Below are positions 1-8,945 of a stretch of 64,000 nt of DNA, piece after piece (the first letter of the stretch is position 1; each line of letters opens with the position of its first letter). A model generated the notes under the pieces. It worked only from the letters and a program-made list of their open reading frames with translations, had not been told where the DNA came from and searched no databases. The translations under genes were made by a program, and so were the position numbers. Origin of the DNA: Actinomadura chibensis NBRC 106107 (GTDB lineage Bacteria; Actinomycetota; Actinomycetes; Streptosporangiales; Streptosporangiaceae); assembly GCF_001552135.1 (NCBI RefSeq), contig NZ_BCQP01000037.1, forward strand, positions 87,088 to 151,087. The letters run 5' to 3'.

Positions 1-2
1 AC

Positions 3-122
3 AGCCTGCCCGCCGACATGGTGGGCAAGGGCTACCGGGTGCGTTTCCAGGTCGTCCATTTCGGCGCCGGGACGGGCCGCGTCGCGTCCGGCAGCGCGAA
101 GTGCCTGGTCTGGCCCACCTAG
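3..122 (+). CDS. C-terminal end of an unidentified protein (partial)
   Basis: The window opens inside a rightward reading frame that ends at TAG 120-122. The visible 39 residues (start SLPADMVGKGYRVRF, end SAKCLVWPT) show no family motif I recognise, so no function is proposed. The frame is open to the window edge. Its stop overlaps the stop of the leftward hydrolase gene by four bases (CTAG 119-122), the same convergent arrangement seen at four other places in this window, which supports it being a real gene end. Confidence 0.5.
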   Translation, partial: SLPADMVGKGYRVRFQVVHFGAGTGRVASGSAKCLVWPT

Positions 123-982
123 CGGGTCAGGAGGTCGCGGAGGGCCTTGGTGATCTCGGCCGGCGCCTCCTCCGCCATGAAATGGCCGCAGCTGACGGTG
201 GAATGGCGCAGGTCGGGGGCCCAGGCGCGCCATACCGCCGCCGCGTCGTAGCCGAGGGCGGCGCCCCAGTCCTGCTGGAGGACGGCGACCGGCATCCGCA
301 GCGTGTTGCCCGCTGAACGGTCGGCCTGGTCGTGCTCGACGTCGATTCCGGCGGACGCGCGGTAGTCGGCGACGATCGACGGGATCGCGGCGCGGGAGGC
401 GGCCAGGTAGGCGGCGCGGACGTCCGCGGGAATGGCGGCCGGGTCGTTCGTCCACAGGTCGAGGAAATGGCCGAAGAACGCGTCCGGGGCTCCGGCGATC
501 AGCTGTTCGGGGAGTCCCGGCGGCTGGGCCATCAGGTACAGGTGGAAGCCGACCGCCGCGCTGACGCCGTGCATGACGTCCCACATGTCCAGGGTCGGGA
601 GGACGTCCAGGCAGGCCAGGTGCGTGATCGTCGACGGGTGGTCGAGGCCGGCGCGGAAGGCGACGAGGGCGCCGCGATCGTGTCCGGCCAGGGCGAAGCG
701 GTCGTGGCCGAGGGCTCGGGCCAGGGCGACTATGTCCTCGGCCATGGTGCGCTTGGCGTAGCCGTCAAGCGGCTTGTCGCTCGCGCCGTAGCCACGGAGG
801 TCGGGGCAGATGACGGTGTGGTCGGCAGCCAGGTCCGTGGCGACGTGGCGCCACATCAGGTGGGTCTGCGGGAAGCCGTGCAACAGCACGATGGGGCTTC
901 CGGTACCCCCGACCGCGACGTTCAAGGACACATCGTCCGCGACGCGGACGCGCTTGTAGTCGAATCCAGTGATGTTCTCCAT
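119..982 (-). CDS. alpha/beta hydrolase, haloacetate dehalogenase-like
   Basis: The 287-residue protein starts at ATG 982 (MENITGFDYKRVRV), which leaves 34 bp to the divergent regulator start. It has an HGFPQ oxyanion-hole motif near residue 35, a GHDRGA nucleophile elbow with Asp in place of Ser, the LDVLPT stretch and a late SCGHF histidine. This is the architecture of the fluoroacetate/haloacetate dehalogenase branch. The second substrate arginine of that family (DRGGR) is Leu here, and the halide-binding HW pair reads HL. Dehalogenation is therefore doubtful; an epoxide hydrolase-like or unknown C-X hydrolase activity is equally possible. Cytoplasmic, no signal peptide. Confidence 0.8.
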   Translation of the reverse strand: MENITGFDYKRVRVADDVSLNVAVGGTGSPIVLLHGFPQTHLMWRHVATDLAADHTVICPDLRGYGASDKPLDGYAKRTMAEDIVALARALGHDRFALAGHDRGALVAFRAGLDHPSTITHLACLDVLPTLDMWDVMHGVSAAVGFHLYLMAQPPGLPEQLIAGAPDAFFGHFLDLWTNDPAAIPADVRAAYLAASRAAIPSIVADYRASAGIDVEHDQADRSAGNTLRMPVAVLQQDWGAALGYDAAAVWRAWAPDLRHSTVSCGHFMAEEAPAEITKALRDLLTR

Positions 983-1016
983 GTCCCCCAGGCTGCACCC
1001 CGTGAATGAGCATCGG

Positions 1017-2994
1017 ATGAGTAGCGTTGCCTGGGTGGACGTCCTGTTCGGGGTGCTGGGGCCCGTCGCGGCGTGGGACGGCGACGGCCGCGCGGTCGCG
1101 CTGAAGGGCCCGCGGCACCGGGCGGTGCTGGCGCGGCTGATCGTGGCGCGCGGGCGGGTCGTCCCGGTGTCCCGGCTGGTCGACGACCTGTGGGTCGCGC
1201 CGCCGCCGGACGCCGTCGGCGCGGTGCGGACGTTCGTGGCGGCGCTCCGCAGGGCCCTGGAGCCGGACCGGCCGCCGCGCGCGCCGTCCAGGACGCTGGT
1301 CACCGAGGGGCCCGGGTATGCGCTGCGGGCCGGAGAGGACACCGTGGACGCCTGGCGCTTCGAGCGCGCGGCGGCGACGGACCGCCCGCCCGGGGAGGCG
1401 CTCGGGATCTTGGACGAGGCGCTCGGCTGGTGGCGCGGCCCCGCCTACGCCGACTTCGCCGAGGAGGGCTGGGCGCGGGCCGAGCGCGCGCGGCTGACGG
1501 AGCTGCGGCTGCACGCGGTCGAGCGGCGGGCCGAGGCGATGCTGGCGCTCGGGCGCGCCGCCGAGGCGGTCCCCGACCTGGACGCGCACGCCGCCGAGCA
1601 TCCCTGGCGCGAGGACGCCTGGCGCCTCCTGGCCCTCGCCCTGTACAGGACGGGACGCCAGGCAGACGCGCTCAGCGTCCTCCGAAGGGCACGGGGGCTG
1701 CTGGTAGAGCAACTGGGCATCGACCCAGGGCAGGCGTTGCGAAATCTGGAGGAAGACGTCCTTCGCCAGGCCGACCATCTCCAGGGGCAGGACGCGGCGG
1801 CTCGGGTCTGGGCGGACACCGCGGCCGTCTATGACCGGACGGTCGGGTCAGGTGCGTCTGGCGCGCGGGCCAGGCTGGAGTCGACGGTCGGGATCCTGCG
1901 CGACCTCGCCGTGACGGGCGCCGGTGGGCTCGCGGCGGCGCGCGAGCGGCGCTTGGCGGCGGTCGCGGCGGCGGAGGAGCTCGGCGACGCGGAGCTGACC
2001 GCGCGGGTGATCGGCGCGTACGACGTCCCGGCCGTCTGGACGCGGTCGGACGATCCGCGCCAGGCCGCCGAGCTGGTCGCGGCGGCCGAGCGCACCCTCG
2101 CGGCCCTCCCGTCCGGCGGGACGGACGCGACGCGCGCCCGGCTGCTGGCGACGGTCGCGCTGGAGTCGCGCGGCACCGGTTCGCGGCGCGCGCGAGGCGG
2201 CGCGCGAGGCGGAGCGCGTCGCCCGCCGCCTGGACGATCCCGTCCTGCTGGCGTTCGCGCTGAACGGCGTGTGGATGCAGACGTTCGAGCGGGCGGGGCT
2301 CGCGCCGCGCCGGGACGAGATCGGCGCCGAGCTGGTCGCGCTGGCGGAACGGCATGAGCTGGCGAACCACCAGGTACTCGGGCATCTCATCCGGATGCAG
2401 GCGCGGAGCGCGCTCGGCGACTTCGCGGCGGCGGACGGGCACGCGGCGGCGGCGGAACGCCTGGCCGAGCGGCACGAACGTCCGCTGGTGGGGGTGTTCA
2501 CGGCCTGGTTTCGGGCGTTGCGCCTGGCCGCGTCCGGGGAGGACGCGTCAGGGGAGGACGTGGAGGCCGCCTACCGGGAGGCCGTCGATCGGCTGGACGG
2601 GTCCGGGATGCCCGGGTTTCAGGACGGTCTGCCGTCGCTCGCCCTGCTCTGCTCGCGGGTGCGGGCCGGGCGTCCCGCGCCGACCGGCCCGGCCGACTGG
2701 GGGCCGTACGAGCCGTGGGCGCGGCCGCTGGTCCTGCTGGCGCGGGGCGAGCGCGACGCGGCCGCCGAGGCGCTGCGCGAAACCCCCGAACCCCCGGCCG
2801 ACCTGCTGCTCGAAGCGCTCTGGGCGCTCACCGCCCGCGCCGCGGTCGAGCTGGGCGACCGCGCGGCGATGCGGCGCGCGCACGACCGGCTCCGTCCCGC
2901 CGCCGGGGAACTGGCGGGGGCGGGCAGCGGCCTGGTCACCCTCGGCCCGGTCTCCCATTTCCTGGACGAGTTGGACGCCGCCCTCGCCCGGTAG
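1017..2994 (+). pseudogene. BTAD-family transcriptional regulator, interrupted by a frameshift
   Basis: From ATG 1017 the frame encodes an OmpR/SARP-type winged helix (about residues 5-95), then a bacterial transcriptional activation domain with TPR-like helices (about 100-250), then a helical repeat region. Near 2185-2197, in a run of alternating G and C, the coding frame switches. The first frame degenerates into Gly/Arg-rich sequence and stops at 2357. The frame that opens at 2194 continues the expected helices (REAAREAERVARRLDDP, then FERAGLAPRRDEI) to TAG 2994. One extra base explains it. Either this is a recent pseudogene or an assembly error. The gene is divergent from the hydrolase and could be its regulator. 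Confidence 0.75.
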
Positions 2995-3087
2995 GCCGTC
3001 CGGGACGCCGCGTGTTTGCCCCCCGCCGATGTTGCCTTGCCGTTTCTCGGGTAGGGCCGCACTGAAACGGTGAAAGGAGAGCCCGTC

Positions 3088-4746
3088 GTGACGGACGTTT
3101 CGAGCATGGGGGCGGAGCCGGGGGACGAGCGTCCGGTGCTGACGAACCGGCAGGGCCACCCGGTGTACGACAACCAGAACCAGCGCACGGTCGGCGCGCG
3201 GGGCCCGGCGACGCTGGAGAACTACCAGTTCCTGGAGAAGATCAGCCATTTCGACAGGGAGCGGATTCCGGAGCGGGTCGTCCACGCGCGGGGCGTGACG
3301 GCCTACGGATTCTTCGAGGCGTACGGGAAATGGGGCGACGAGCCGGTCGCCGCGTACACGCGGGCGAAACTGTTCCAGGAGCGGGGCGCGCGGACGCCGG
3401 TCGCGCTGCGGTTCTCCACGGTCATCGGCGGGCGCGACTCGGCCGAGACGGCCCGCGACCCGCGCGGGTTCGCCATCAAGTTCTACACCGAGGACGGCAA
3501 CTGGGACCTCGTCGGGAACAACCTCGCGGTCTTCTTCATCCGCGACGCCATCAAGTTCCCGGACGTCATCCACGCCCTCAAACCCGACCCGGTGACGTTC
3601 CGGCAGGAACCGGCGCGCATCTTCGACTTCATGTCGCAGACGCCCGAGTCGATGCACATGCTCGTCAACCTTTTCAGCCCGCGCGGGATCCCGGCCGACT
3701 ACCGGCACATGCAGGGCTTCGGCGTGAACACCTACAAATGGGTGAACGAGGCGGGCGAGACGAAGCTCGTCAAATACCACTGGATGCCGAAGCAGGGCGT
3801 GCGGAGCATGACGGAGGAGGACGCGGCGGCCGTCCAGGCCCGCGACCTCGGGCACGCGACGCGGGACCTGCACGACGCCATCGACCGCGGCGACTTCCCG
3901 GAATGGGAGCTGCTCGTCCAGATGATGGACGACAACGACCATCCCGAACTGGACTTCGACCCGCTCGACGACACCAAGGTCTGGCCGGAGAACGAGTTCC
4001 CGGCGCTGCCGGTGGGACGGCTCGTCCTCGACCGGAACGTGGACAACAACTTCGCCGAGAACGAGCAGATCTCGTTCGGGACGGGCGTCCTCGTCGACGG
4101 ACTCGACTTCTCCGACGACAAGATGCTCGTCGGGCGGACGTTCTCCTACAGCGACACCCAGCGCCACCGCGTCGGCCCGAACTATCTGCAACTGCCCGTC
4201 AACCAGGCGAAGGGGACGCGGGTCCGGACGAACCAGCGGGACGGGCAAATGGCGTTCTTCGTCGACGACGGCGGCGAGAACCCGCATGTGAACTACGAGC
4301 CGTCCATTACGGGCGGGCTGCGGGAAGGGCAGTACCCGACGCATGACGAGCAGGGGCCGGAGATCCGGGGGCGGCTGACCCGCAAGCGCATTCCGCGGCC
4401 CAACGACTACCTGCAGGCCGGGCAGCGGTATCTGCTGATGGAGGACTGGGAGCGGGACGACCTCGTCCGCAATTTCGTCGAGCTGATCTCGCAGTGCGCG
4501 CGGCCCGTCCAGGAACGGATGGTCTGGCATTTCCTGCTGGTCGAGGACGATCTCGGGCTGCGCGTCGGGGAAGGGCTCGGAATCGGCCCGGACGCCGTCG
4601 CGCACCTCAAACCGCTCCCCGGCCAGGACCTCACGGACGAGGACCAGCGACGCCTCGACAACCTCGGCAAGAACGGTTCCCGGGACGTCGCCGGGCTGAA
4701 GATGACGCATTGCGTCCCGAACGAGAGGGCCGCGCACAGCTTCTAG
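3088..4746 (+). CDS. monofunctional heme catalase
   Basis: This 552-residue catalase dismutates hydrogen peroxide in the cytoplasm. Visible signatures are the distal histidine motif FDRERIPERVVHARG (His66), the distal Asn in LVGNNLAVFF, and the proximal heme-ligand motif RTFSYSDTQRHR. A GTG at 3070 is in frame, but the strong AAAGGAG at 3073-3079 lies inside that extension, 8 bp before GTG 3088, so 3088 is the start. The length is somewhat above small-subunit catalases (about 480-510) and well below the 700-residue large-subunit class. It stands alone between the BTAD regulator and a convergent GlxA-type regulator; no operator was recognised. Confidence 0.95.
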   Translation: MTDVSSMGAEPGDERPVLTNRQGHPVYDNQNQRTVGARGPATLENYQFLEKISHFDRERIPERVVHARGVTAYGFFEAYGKWGDEPVAAYTRAKLFQERGARTPVALRFSTVIGGRDSAETARDPRGFAIKFYTEDGNWDLVGNNLAVFFIRDAIKFPDVIHALKPDPVTFRQEPARIFDFMSQTPESMHMLVNLFSPRGIPADYRHMQGFGVNTYKWVNEAGETKLVKYHWMPKQGVRSMTEEDAAAVQARDLGHATRDLHDAIDRGDFPEWELLVQMMDDNDHPELDFDPLDDTKVWPENEFPALPVGRLVLDRNVDNNFAENEQISFGTGVLVDGLDFSDDKMLVGRTFSYSDTQRHRVGPNYLQLPVNQAKGTRVRTNQRDGQMAFFVDDGGENPHVNYEPSITGGLREGQYPTHDEQGPEIRGRLTRKRIPRPNDYLQAGQRYLLMEDWERDDLVRNFVELISQCARPVQERMVWHFLLVEDDLGLRVGEGLGIGPDAVAHLKPLPGQDLTDEDQRRLDNLGKNGSRDVAGLKMTHCVPNERAAHSF

Positions 4747-4798
4747 CCGCCCGCCGACCGGGCCGCTCGGCTCCCGCCGGCCAGCGGGCGAACCCGCC

Positions 4799-5776
4799 TC
4801 ACCGCGTCGCGGCGGTGGCGGGCGCGGCGGTGCGGAACGTCTGGCGGTAGGTTGACGGCGGGACGCCGATCGTCGCGACGAGATGCTGCCGCAGCGACGC
4901 CGCCGTCCCGAACCCGGCCTCGGCGGCGATGCGGTCCACCGGCAGGTCGGTCGTCTCCAGCAGGCGGCGGGCGCGCTCGACGCGCTGCTGCGTCAGCCAC
5001 TGCCCGGGCGTCATGCCGACCTCGTCGCGGAACCGCCGGGAGAACGTCCGGACGCTCATCCGCGCGTGCTTCGCCAGTTCGCTCAGCGCGAGCGGACGGT
5101 GCAGCTGCTCCAGCGCCCACGCCCGGGTCGCCGACGTCGTCGCCGCCTCCGGCCCCGGGACGGGACGTTCGATGAACTGCGCCTGTCCGCCCTCCCGCCA
5201 CGGCGGCACGATGCAGCGCCGGGCCACGCCGTTCGCGACCTCGCTGCCGTGGTCGCGCCGGACGATGTGCATGCACAGGTCGATCCCGGCGGCGACGCCG
5301 GCGGCGGTGAGGACGTCGCCGTCGTCCACGAACAGGACGTCCGGGTCGACCTTGACCTTGGGGAACTCGCGCTGGAAGCGGGCGGCGTCGCGCCAGTGCG
5401 TGGTGGCCGGGCGCCCGTCGAGCAGGCCCGCGGCGGCCAGCACGTAGGACGCCGTGCAGATCGACACGATGCGGGTGCCGGGACGCAGCGCGCCGAGCGT
5501 CGCCGCGAGCGGCTCGGGGAGGCGGGCGGGGCCGTCGAGGTCGTAGGCGCAGGGCGGGATGACCAGCGTGTCCGCGGTCGGGACGAGTTCGGGCCCGTGC
5601 CGGACGGCGAGCGCGAAATCGGCGTTCGTCCTGACCTGCCCGCCGTCGACGCTGCAGGTCAGGACCTCGTAGAGCGGCCTGCCGTCCGCCGACACGGCGG
5701 CCCCGAACAACCGGACCGGGATGCTCAGCTCGAACGGGTACACGCCGTCCAGCGCCAGTACGACCACACGATGCAT
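4799..5776 (-). CDS. GlxA-family transcriptional regulator (DJ-1/PfpI plus AraC domain)
   Basis: The 325-residue protein begins at ATG 5776 (MHRVVVLALDGVYPFELSIP). Residues 1 to about 185 form a DJ-1/PfpI-like class I glutamine-amidotransferase fold (SICTASYVLAAAGLL is the nucleophile-elbow region, with the Cys present). The C-terminal 110 residues are an AraC/XylS double helix-turn-helix (LSELAKHARMSVRTFSRRF and VDRIAAEAGFGTAASLRQHL). Members act as DNA-binding activators that sense a small ligand or stress through the N-terminal domain. Target unknown; the convergent catalase is a neighbour but nothing shows control of it. Confidence 0.88.
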   Translation of the reverse strand: MHRVVVLALDGVYPFELSIPVRLFGAAVSADGRPLYEVLTCSVDGGQVRTNADFALAVRHGPELVPTADTLVIPPCAYDLDGPARLPEPLAATLGALRPGTRIVSICTASYVLAAAGLLDGRPATTHWRDAARFQREFPKVKVDPDVLFVDDGDVLTAAGVAAGIDLCMHIVRRDHGSEVANGVARRCIVPPWREGGQAQFIERPVPGPEAATTSATRAWALEQLHRPLALSELAKHARMSVRTFSRRFRDEVGMTPGQWLTQQRVERARRLLETTDLPVDRIAAEAGFGTAASLRQHLVATIGVPPSTYRQTFRTAAPATAATR

Positions 5777-6121
5777 GGCTTGATTCTCACACACGCCACG
5801 ATCTGGCCACCGACAGCCGGAGCGGAGCGGGGACGTCCAACCTCGGGTCACCGGACGAATGGAGGACGGAACGACGTCCGGACCGAGGGGGCGATCATGG
5901 CGGCCAGGGCCGTCTTAGGCGGCTTTACCAGCTCCGGCCTGCCGGAACATCCGGGCGTGCCGCCCCGACCCTGGGATCCTCCCGTACGGACTAAGGGTCT
6001 CCCGGGGGGATTACTCCACCCCGGATGGGGGTTTTCCCCTATGGCGATGATTCTTCCGGAGCGGCAGAGTCATATTCGGCAGCAGGGGGACGAGGCCCCC
6101 TCCGCAGGAAGAAGGCAGACG
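5777..6121. other. intergenic leader region with hairpins upstream of the 86-residue protein
   Basis: No gene is seen here. The right half, probably the leader of the gene at 6122, carries two closely spaced inverted repeats: CCGGGG 6002-6007 with CCCCGG 6019-6024, and GGGG 6027-6030 with CCCC 6036-6039 around a T-rich loop. They could be a transcription attenuator or an operator. No known riboswitch pattern was recognised. Confidence 0.3.
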
Positions 6122-6382
6122 ATGTCGAACACGCCGACCCTCACCTCGCTCACCACCTCCGACCTGGCCGAGATCCTGTTCTGCTGCGGGCTGCAGGAGT
6201 CCGACCACCCGTCCGCCGAGCAGGTCCGCGCGGCGATCGACGACCGGCTCGGCGCCTACTCCACCTGCGTCGCCACCGTCGCGCAGGAGGCGGGCGACCA
6301 CCCCGAGACCTACCTGGCGCGGATGCGCTGGGCGCTCAGCACCGTGTCGCGGGCGTACCGCGCACCGGTCACCGCGGCCTGA
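6122..6382 (+). CDS. small conserved actinobacterial protein of unknown function (86 aa)
   Basis: Starts at ATG 6122 behind AGGAAGAAGG. The product (start MSNTPTLTSLTTSDLAEILF) is predicted mainly helical, with a Cys-Cys pair (EILFCCGLQESDHPSA) and an ERMRWALSTVSRAY-like C-terminal helix. No signal peptide or membrane segment is present. I do not recognise a named family. It is followed 70 bp later by a 47-residue ORF with its own ribosome binding site, so the two may be cotranscribed. A hairpin-bearing 345-bp leader precedes it. Confidence 0.65.
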   Translation: MSNTPTLTSLTTSDLAEILFCCGLQESDHPSAEQVRAAIDDRLGAYSTCVATVAQEAGDHPETYLARMRWALSTVSRAYRAPVTAA

Positions 6383-6451
6383 GCATCCCGGCCTGAGCAT
6401 CCCGGCCTGACCAACACACCGATCCGTCTCGATCCCGAAGGAAGGAACCCG

Positions 6452-6595
6452 ATGCCTTCAGCTTTCGCCGACCGTCCCCAGGACATCGTCCCGCGCACCC
6501 TCCGCGACCTGCTCGCCGCCGAGGCGTCCCAGCCCGAGAACGGAAAGCGGCGGCGCCGACAACGCAGGATCAGGACCGTCCGGCGCGTCACCTAG
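6452..6595 (+). CDS. small basic protein (47 aa), unknown
   Basis: A short ORF from ATG 6452, preceded by AAGGAAGGAA at 6438-6447, ends at TAG 6593-6595. The first 30 residues look like an amphipathic helix (PRTLRDLLAAEASQPENG). The tail is strongly basic (KRRRRQRRIRTVRRVT), suggesting nucleic-acid or membrane contact. The good ribosome binding site and the position just behind the 86-residue gene are the reasons for calling it. No family recognised. Confidence 0.45.
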   Translation: MPSAFADRPQDIVPRTLRDLLAAEASQPENGKRRRRQRRIRTVRRVT

Positions 6596-6619
6596 CGACC
6601 GGTCGGCGACCCGGTGGGC

Positions 6620-6841
6620 TCAGCGGTGCGACTTGGTCTTCGTCTTCTTGTGCTTCGGCTTCTTGCCGTGCCCGCCGCCCGACTCCCACTCGTAGCCGGG
6701 CGTGTTGTTCTTGCAGTACCGGTCGCTGACCTTCGTGTCGGTGGCGTCGTGCTCGCACCACCGCTTCTCGCCGCACGCGGTCAGTCCCAGCCCGGCGACC
6801 AGGACGGTGATCGCGAGGGCGGCGGACGGGGTCTTGCGCAT
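6620..6841 (-). CDS. small secreted lipoprotein
   Basis: This 73-residue protein has a Sec signal peptide (MRKTPSAALAITVLVAGLGL) and a lipobox LTAC with the lipidated Cys at residue 23. It should therefore be anchored to the outer face of the membrane. The mature part has two further Cys, an aromatic YEWESGGG motif and a Lys/His-rich tail (KKPKHKKTKTKSH). A GGAGAG ribosome binding site lies 8 bp upstream of ATG 6841. Related short lipoproteins are common in actinomycetes and have no assigned role. It is convergent with the preceding small genes. Confidence 0.7.
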   Translation of the reverse strand: MRKTPSAALAITVLVAGLGLTACGEKRWCEHDATDTKVSDRYCKNNTPGYEWESGGGHGKKPKHKKTKTKSHR

Positions 6842-6992
6842 TTCGGGTCTCTCCTCTGCCGTGGGACGTCCCGGCCGGGACGTCGCCGACCCGACTCTGA
6901 CGGCCGCGGGCGAGTCCGCGTTCCCGCCGCCCGCCGCACCGGGCGTGACCTGCTCCGGCCGCGCGTGTGATCACGGCGGCGATACTGGTGGC

Positions 6993-8801
6993 ATGGTCGA
7001 TGACGAGCGCTGGAAGGCGCGTTTCCGAGCCGCCCGGATCACCCTGCCGCGCTGGGCGCGGGACGTCCCGAGCCGCAGCGTCTACCGGTCGAACGCCACG
7101 GGGACCTGGGAGATCTACTCCTGGGACCGTGACACCGGCGCGCGGCGGCAGGTGACGGACCGTCCGAACGGCACGTGGGCGGGCACGATCGACCCGTCCG
7201 GCGAATGGGTGTGGTGGTTCGCGGACACCGACGGCGACGAGTTCGGCGTGTGGAAGCGCGCCCCGTTCGTCCCAGCGGACGGGAATGTCCCGCCGGCGAG
7301 CGTCCCGGCCGTTCCGGAACTGGAACCGTCCTATCCGTCTGGGCTGAGCCTAGGAAGGTCCGGTCTCGCCGTCATCGGACGGACGACCGACGCAGGGAAC
7401 ACCATCCATCTGTGCCGTCCAGCGGCATCGCCCCAGGTGCTCTACCACCACGCGGAGGACGCCCACGTCGCGGGCCTCTCCCGGGACGAATCGCTGATCG
7501 CCATAGGGCACAGCGAACACGGCGACAGCCGCCACATGGCCTTGCGCGTCCTACGCCCAGACGGCTCCACGGTCGCCGACCTCTGGGACGGCCCAGGCAA
7601 AGGCGTCTACGGCGCGGGTTTCGCCCCGGTCGACGGGGACGCGCGGCTCCTCGTCACCCACGAGCGCCGGGGCCGGGACGAGATCCTCATCTGGGACCCG
7701 GTCGCGGGGACCGAACGCGAGATCGTCCTCGACCTGCCCGGCGACTTCGGCGCCTCCTGGTACCCGGACGGGACGGCGCTGCTGATCTCCCACAACCACG
7801 AGGCGCGCGACGAGCTGTACCGCTACGACCTGTCGGAAGGCACCCTGACCAGGGTGGACACGCCGCGCGGCGTGATCGGCGGGGCGGACGTCCGGCCGGA
7901 CGGGACGGTCGAGTTCTCCTGGTCGTCCGCCGCCGAACCGCCGGTCATCCGGGACACCACCGGCGCGGTGGTGCTGACGCCGCCGGGCCCGGCCGCGCCG
8001 CCGTCCGTCCCGGTCGAGGACGTCTGGGTGGACGGCCCGGCCGGACGCATCCACGCCCTGGTCAGCAAACCCGAAAGCGACGCGGGCGCCGGGGGCACCG
8101 GGGGCGAAGCCCCCTACCCCACCGTTTTCGACATTCACGGTGGGCCGACCGCCCAGGATGACGATTCGTTCGTCCCGTCCGCCGCCGCCTGGGTCGACCA
8201 CGGGTTCGCGGTCGTCCGCGTCAACTACCGGGGGTCGACCGGGTACGGGTCGGAATGGCGCGACGCCATCGAGGGACGGGTCGGACTCACAGAACTGGAG
8301 GACATCAAGGCCGTCCGCGACTGGGCCGTGTCCAGCGGGCTGGCCGATCCGGCGCGGCTCGTCCTGACCGGGGGCTCGTGGGGCGGTTTCCTCACGCTGC
8401 TCGGCATCGGCACCCAGCCGGACGACTGGAGCGTCGCGGTCGCCGCCGTCCCCGTCGCCGACTACGTCGCCGCCTACGAGGACGAGATGGAGGGCCTCCA
8501 GGCGTTCGACCGGTCCCTGTTCGGCGGCTCGCCGTCCGAGGTCCCGGACCGGTACCGGGAGTCGTCCCCGATCACCTACGTGGAGGCGGTCAGGGCGCCG
8601 GTGCTGATCCTCGCCGGGGAGAACGACCCGCGCTGCCCCATCCGGCAGATCGACAACTACCTCGCCCGGCTCGCCGAGCTCGGGCGTCCGCACGAGATGT
8701 ACCGGTACGACGCCGGGCACGGCTCGCTCGTCGTCGAGGAGCGCATCACCCAGATGGCGGCCGAGATCGGGTTCGCCCGGAAACACCTAGGCATGTCGTG
8801 A
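6993..8801 (+). CDS. S9 family peptidase (prolyl oligopeptidase/acylaminoacyl-peptidase type)
   Basis: The 602-residue cytoplasmic serine peptidase starts at ATG 6993 (MVDDERWKARFRAARITLP). Residues to about 340 form a beta-propeller with repeated blades that restricts access to peptides. The C-terminal alpha/beta hydrolase domain has the nucleophile motif TGGSWGGFLT, the acid in LAGENDPRCP and the histidine in YDAGHGSLV, so the triad is complete. It probably removes N-terminal (acyl)amino acids or dipeptides from oligopeptides. A perfect 13-bp hairpin directly follows the stop codon. Confidence 0.9.
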   Translation: MVDDERWKARFRAARITLPRWARDVPSRSVYRSNATGTWEIYSWDRDTGARRQVTDRPNGTWAGTIDPSGEWVWWFADTDGDEFGVWKRAPFVPADGNVPPASVPAVPELEPSYPSGLSLGRSGLAVIGRTTDAGNTIHLCRPAASPQVLYHHAEDAHVAGLSRDESLIAIGHSEHGDSRHMALRVLRPDGSTVADLWDGPGKGVYGAGFAPVDGDARLLVTHERRGRDEILIWDPVAGTEREIVLDLPGDFGASWYPDGTALLISHNHEARDELYRYDLSEGTLTRVDTPRGVIGGADVRPDGTVEFSWSSAAEPPVIRDTTGAVVLTPPGPAAPPSVPVEDVWVDGPAGRIHALVSKPESDAGAGGTGGEAPYPTVFDIHGGPTAQDDDSFVPSAAAWVDHGFAVVRVNYRGSTGYGSEWRDAIEGRVGLTELEDIKAVRDWAVSSGLADPARLVLTGGSWGGFLTLLGIGTQPDDWSVAVAAVPVADYVAAYEDEMEGLQAFDRSLFGGSPSEVPDRYRESSPITYVEAVRAPVLILAGENDPRCPIRQIDNYLARLAELGRPHEMYRYDAGHGSLVVEERITQMAAEIGFARKHLGMS

Positions 8802-8805
8802 TCGT

Positions 8806-8839
8806 CCCGGGGGACGGGCCGCCCGCCCCGTCCCCCGGG
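8806..8839 (+). terminator. strong hairpin, probable terminator of the S9 peptidase gene
   Basis: A perfect 13-bp stem (CCCGGGGGACGGG 8806-8818 pairing with CCCGTCCCCCGGG 8827-8839) around an 8-nt loop starts 5 bp after the stop codon. Only three T residues follow, which is usual for actinomycete terminators. Confidence 0.7.
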
Positions 8840-8945
8840 GTTTACAAGATCAAAGAGCCGGGCATCCCTCCGAGCGGCCGCACCGCACGGCCGGTCCCCG
8901 GCGGACCGGCCCCGCCCCCCGGACATCACCGATCGGGGGGACCAC

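Noticed and set aside
2548..4737. 729-codon open frame antisense to the catalase gene
   Set aside because: It is the GC-rich mirror of a clear catalase and has no recognisable domain; its composition (Arg, Val, Asp, Pro) is that of a shadow frame.
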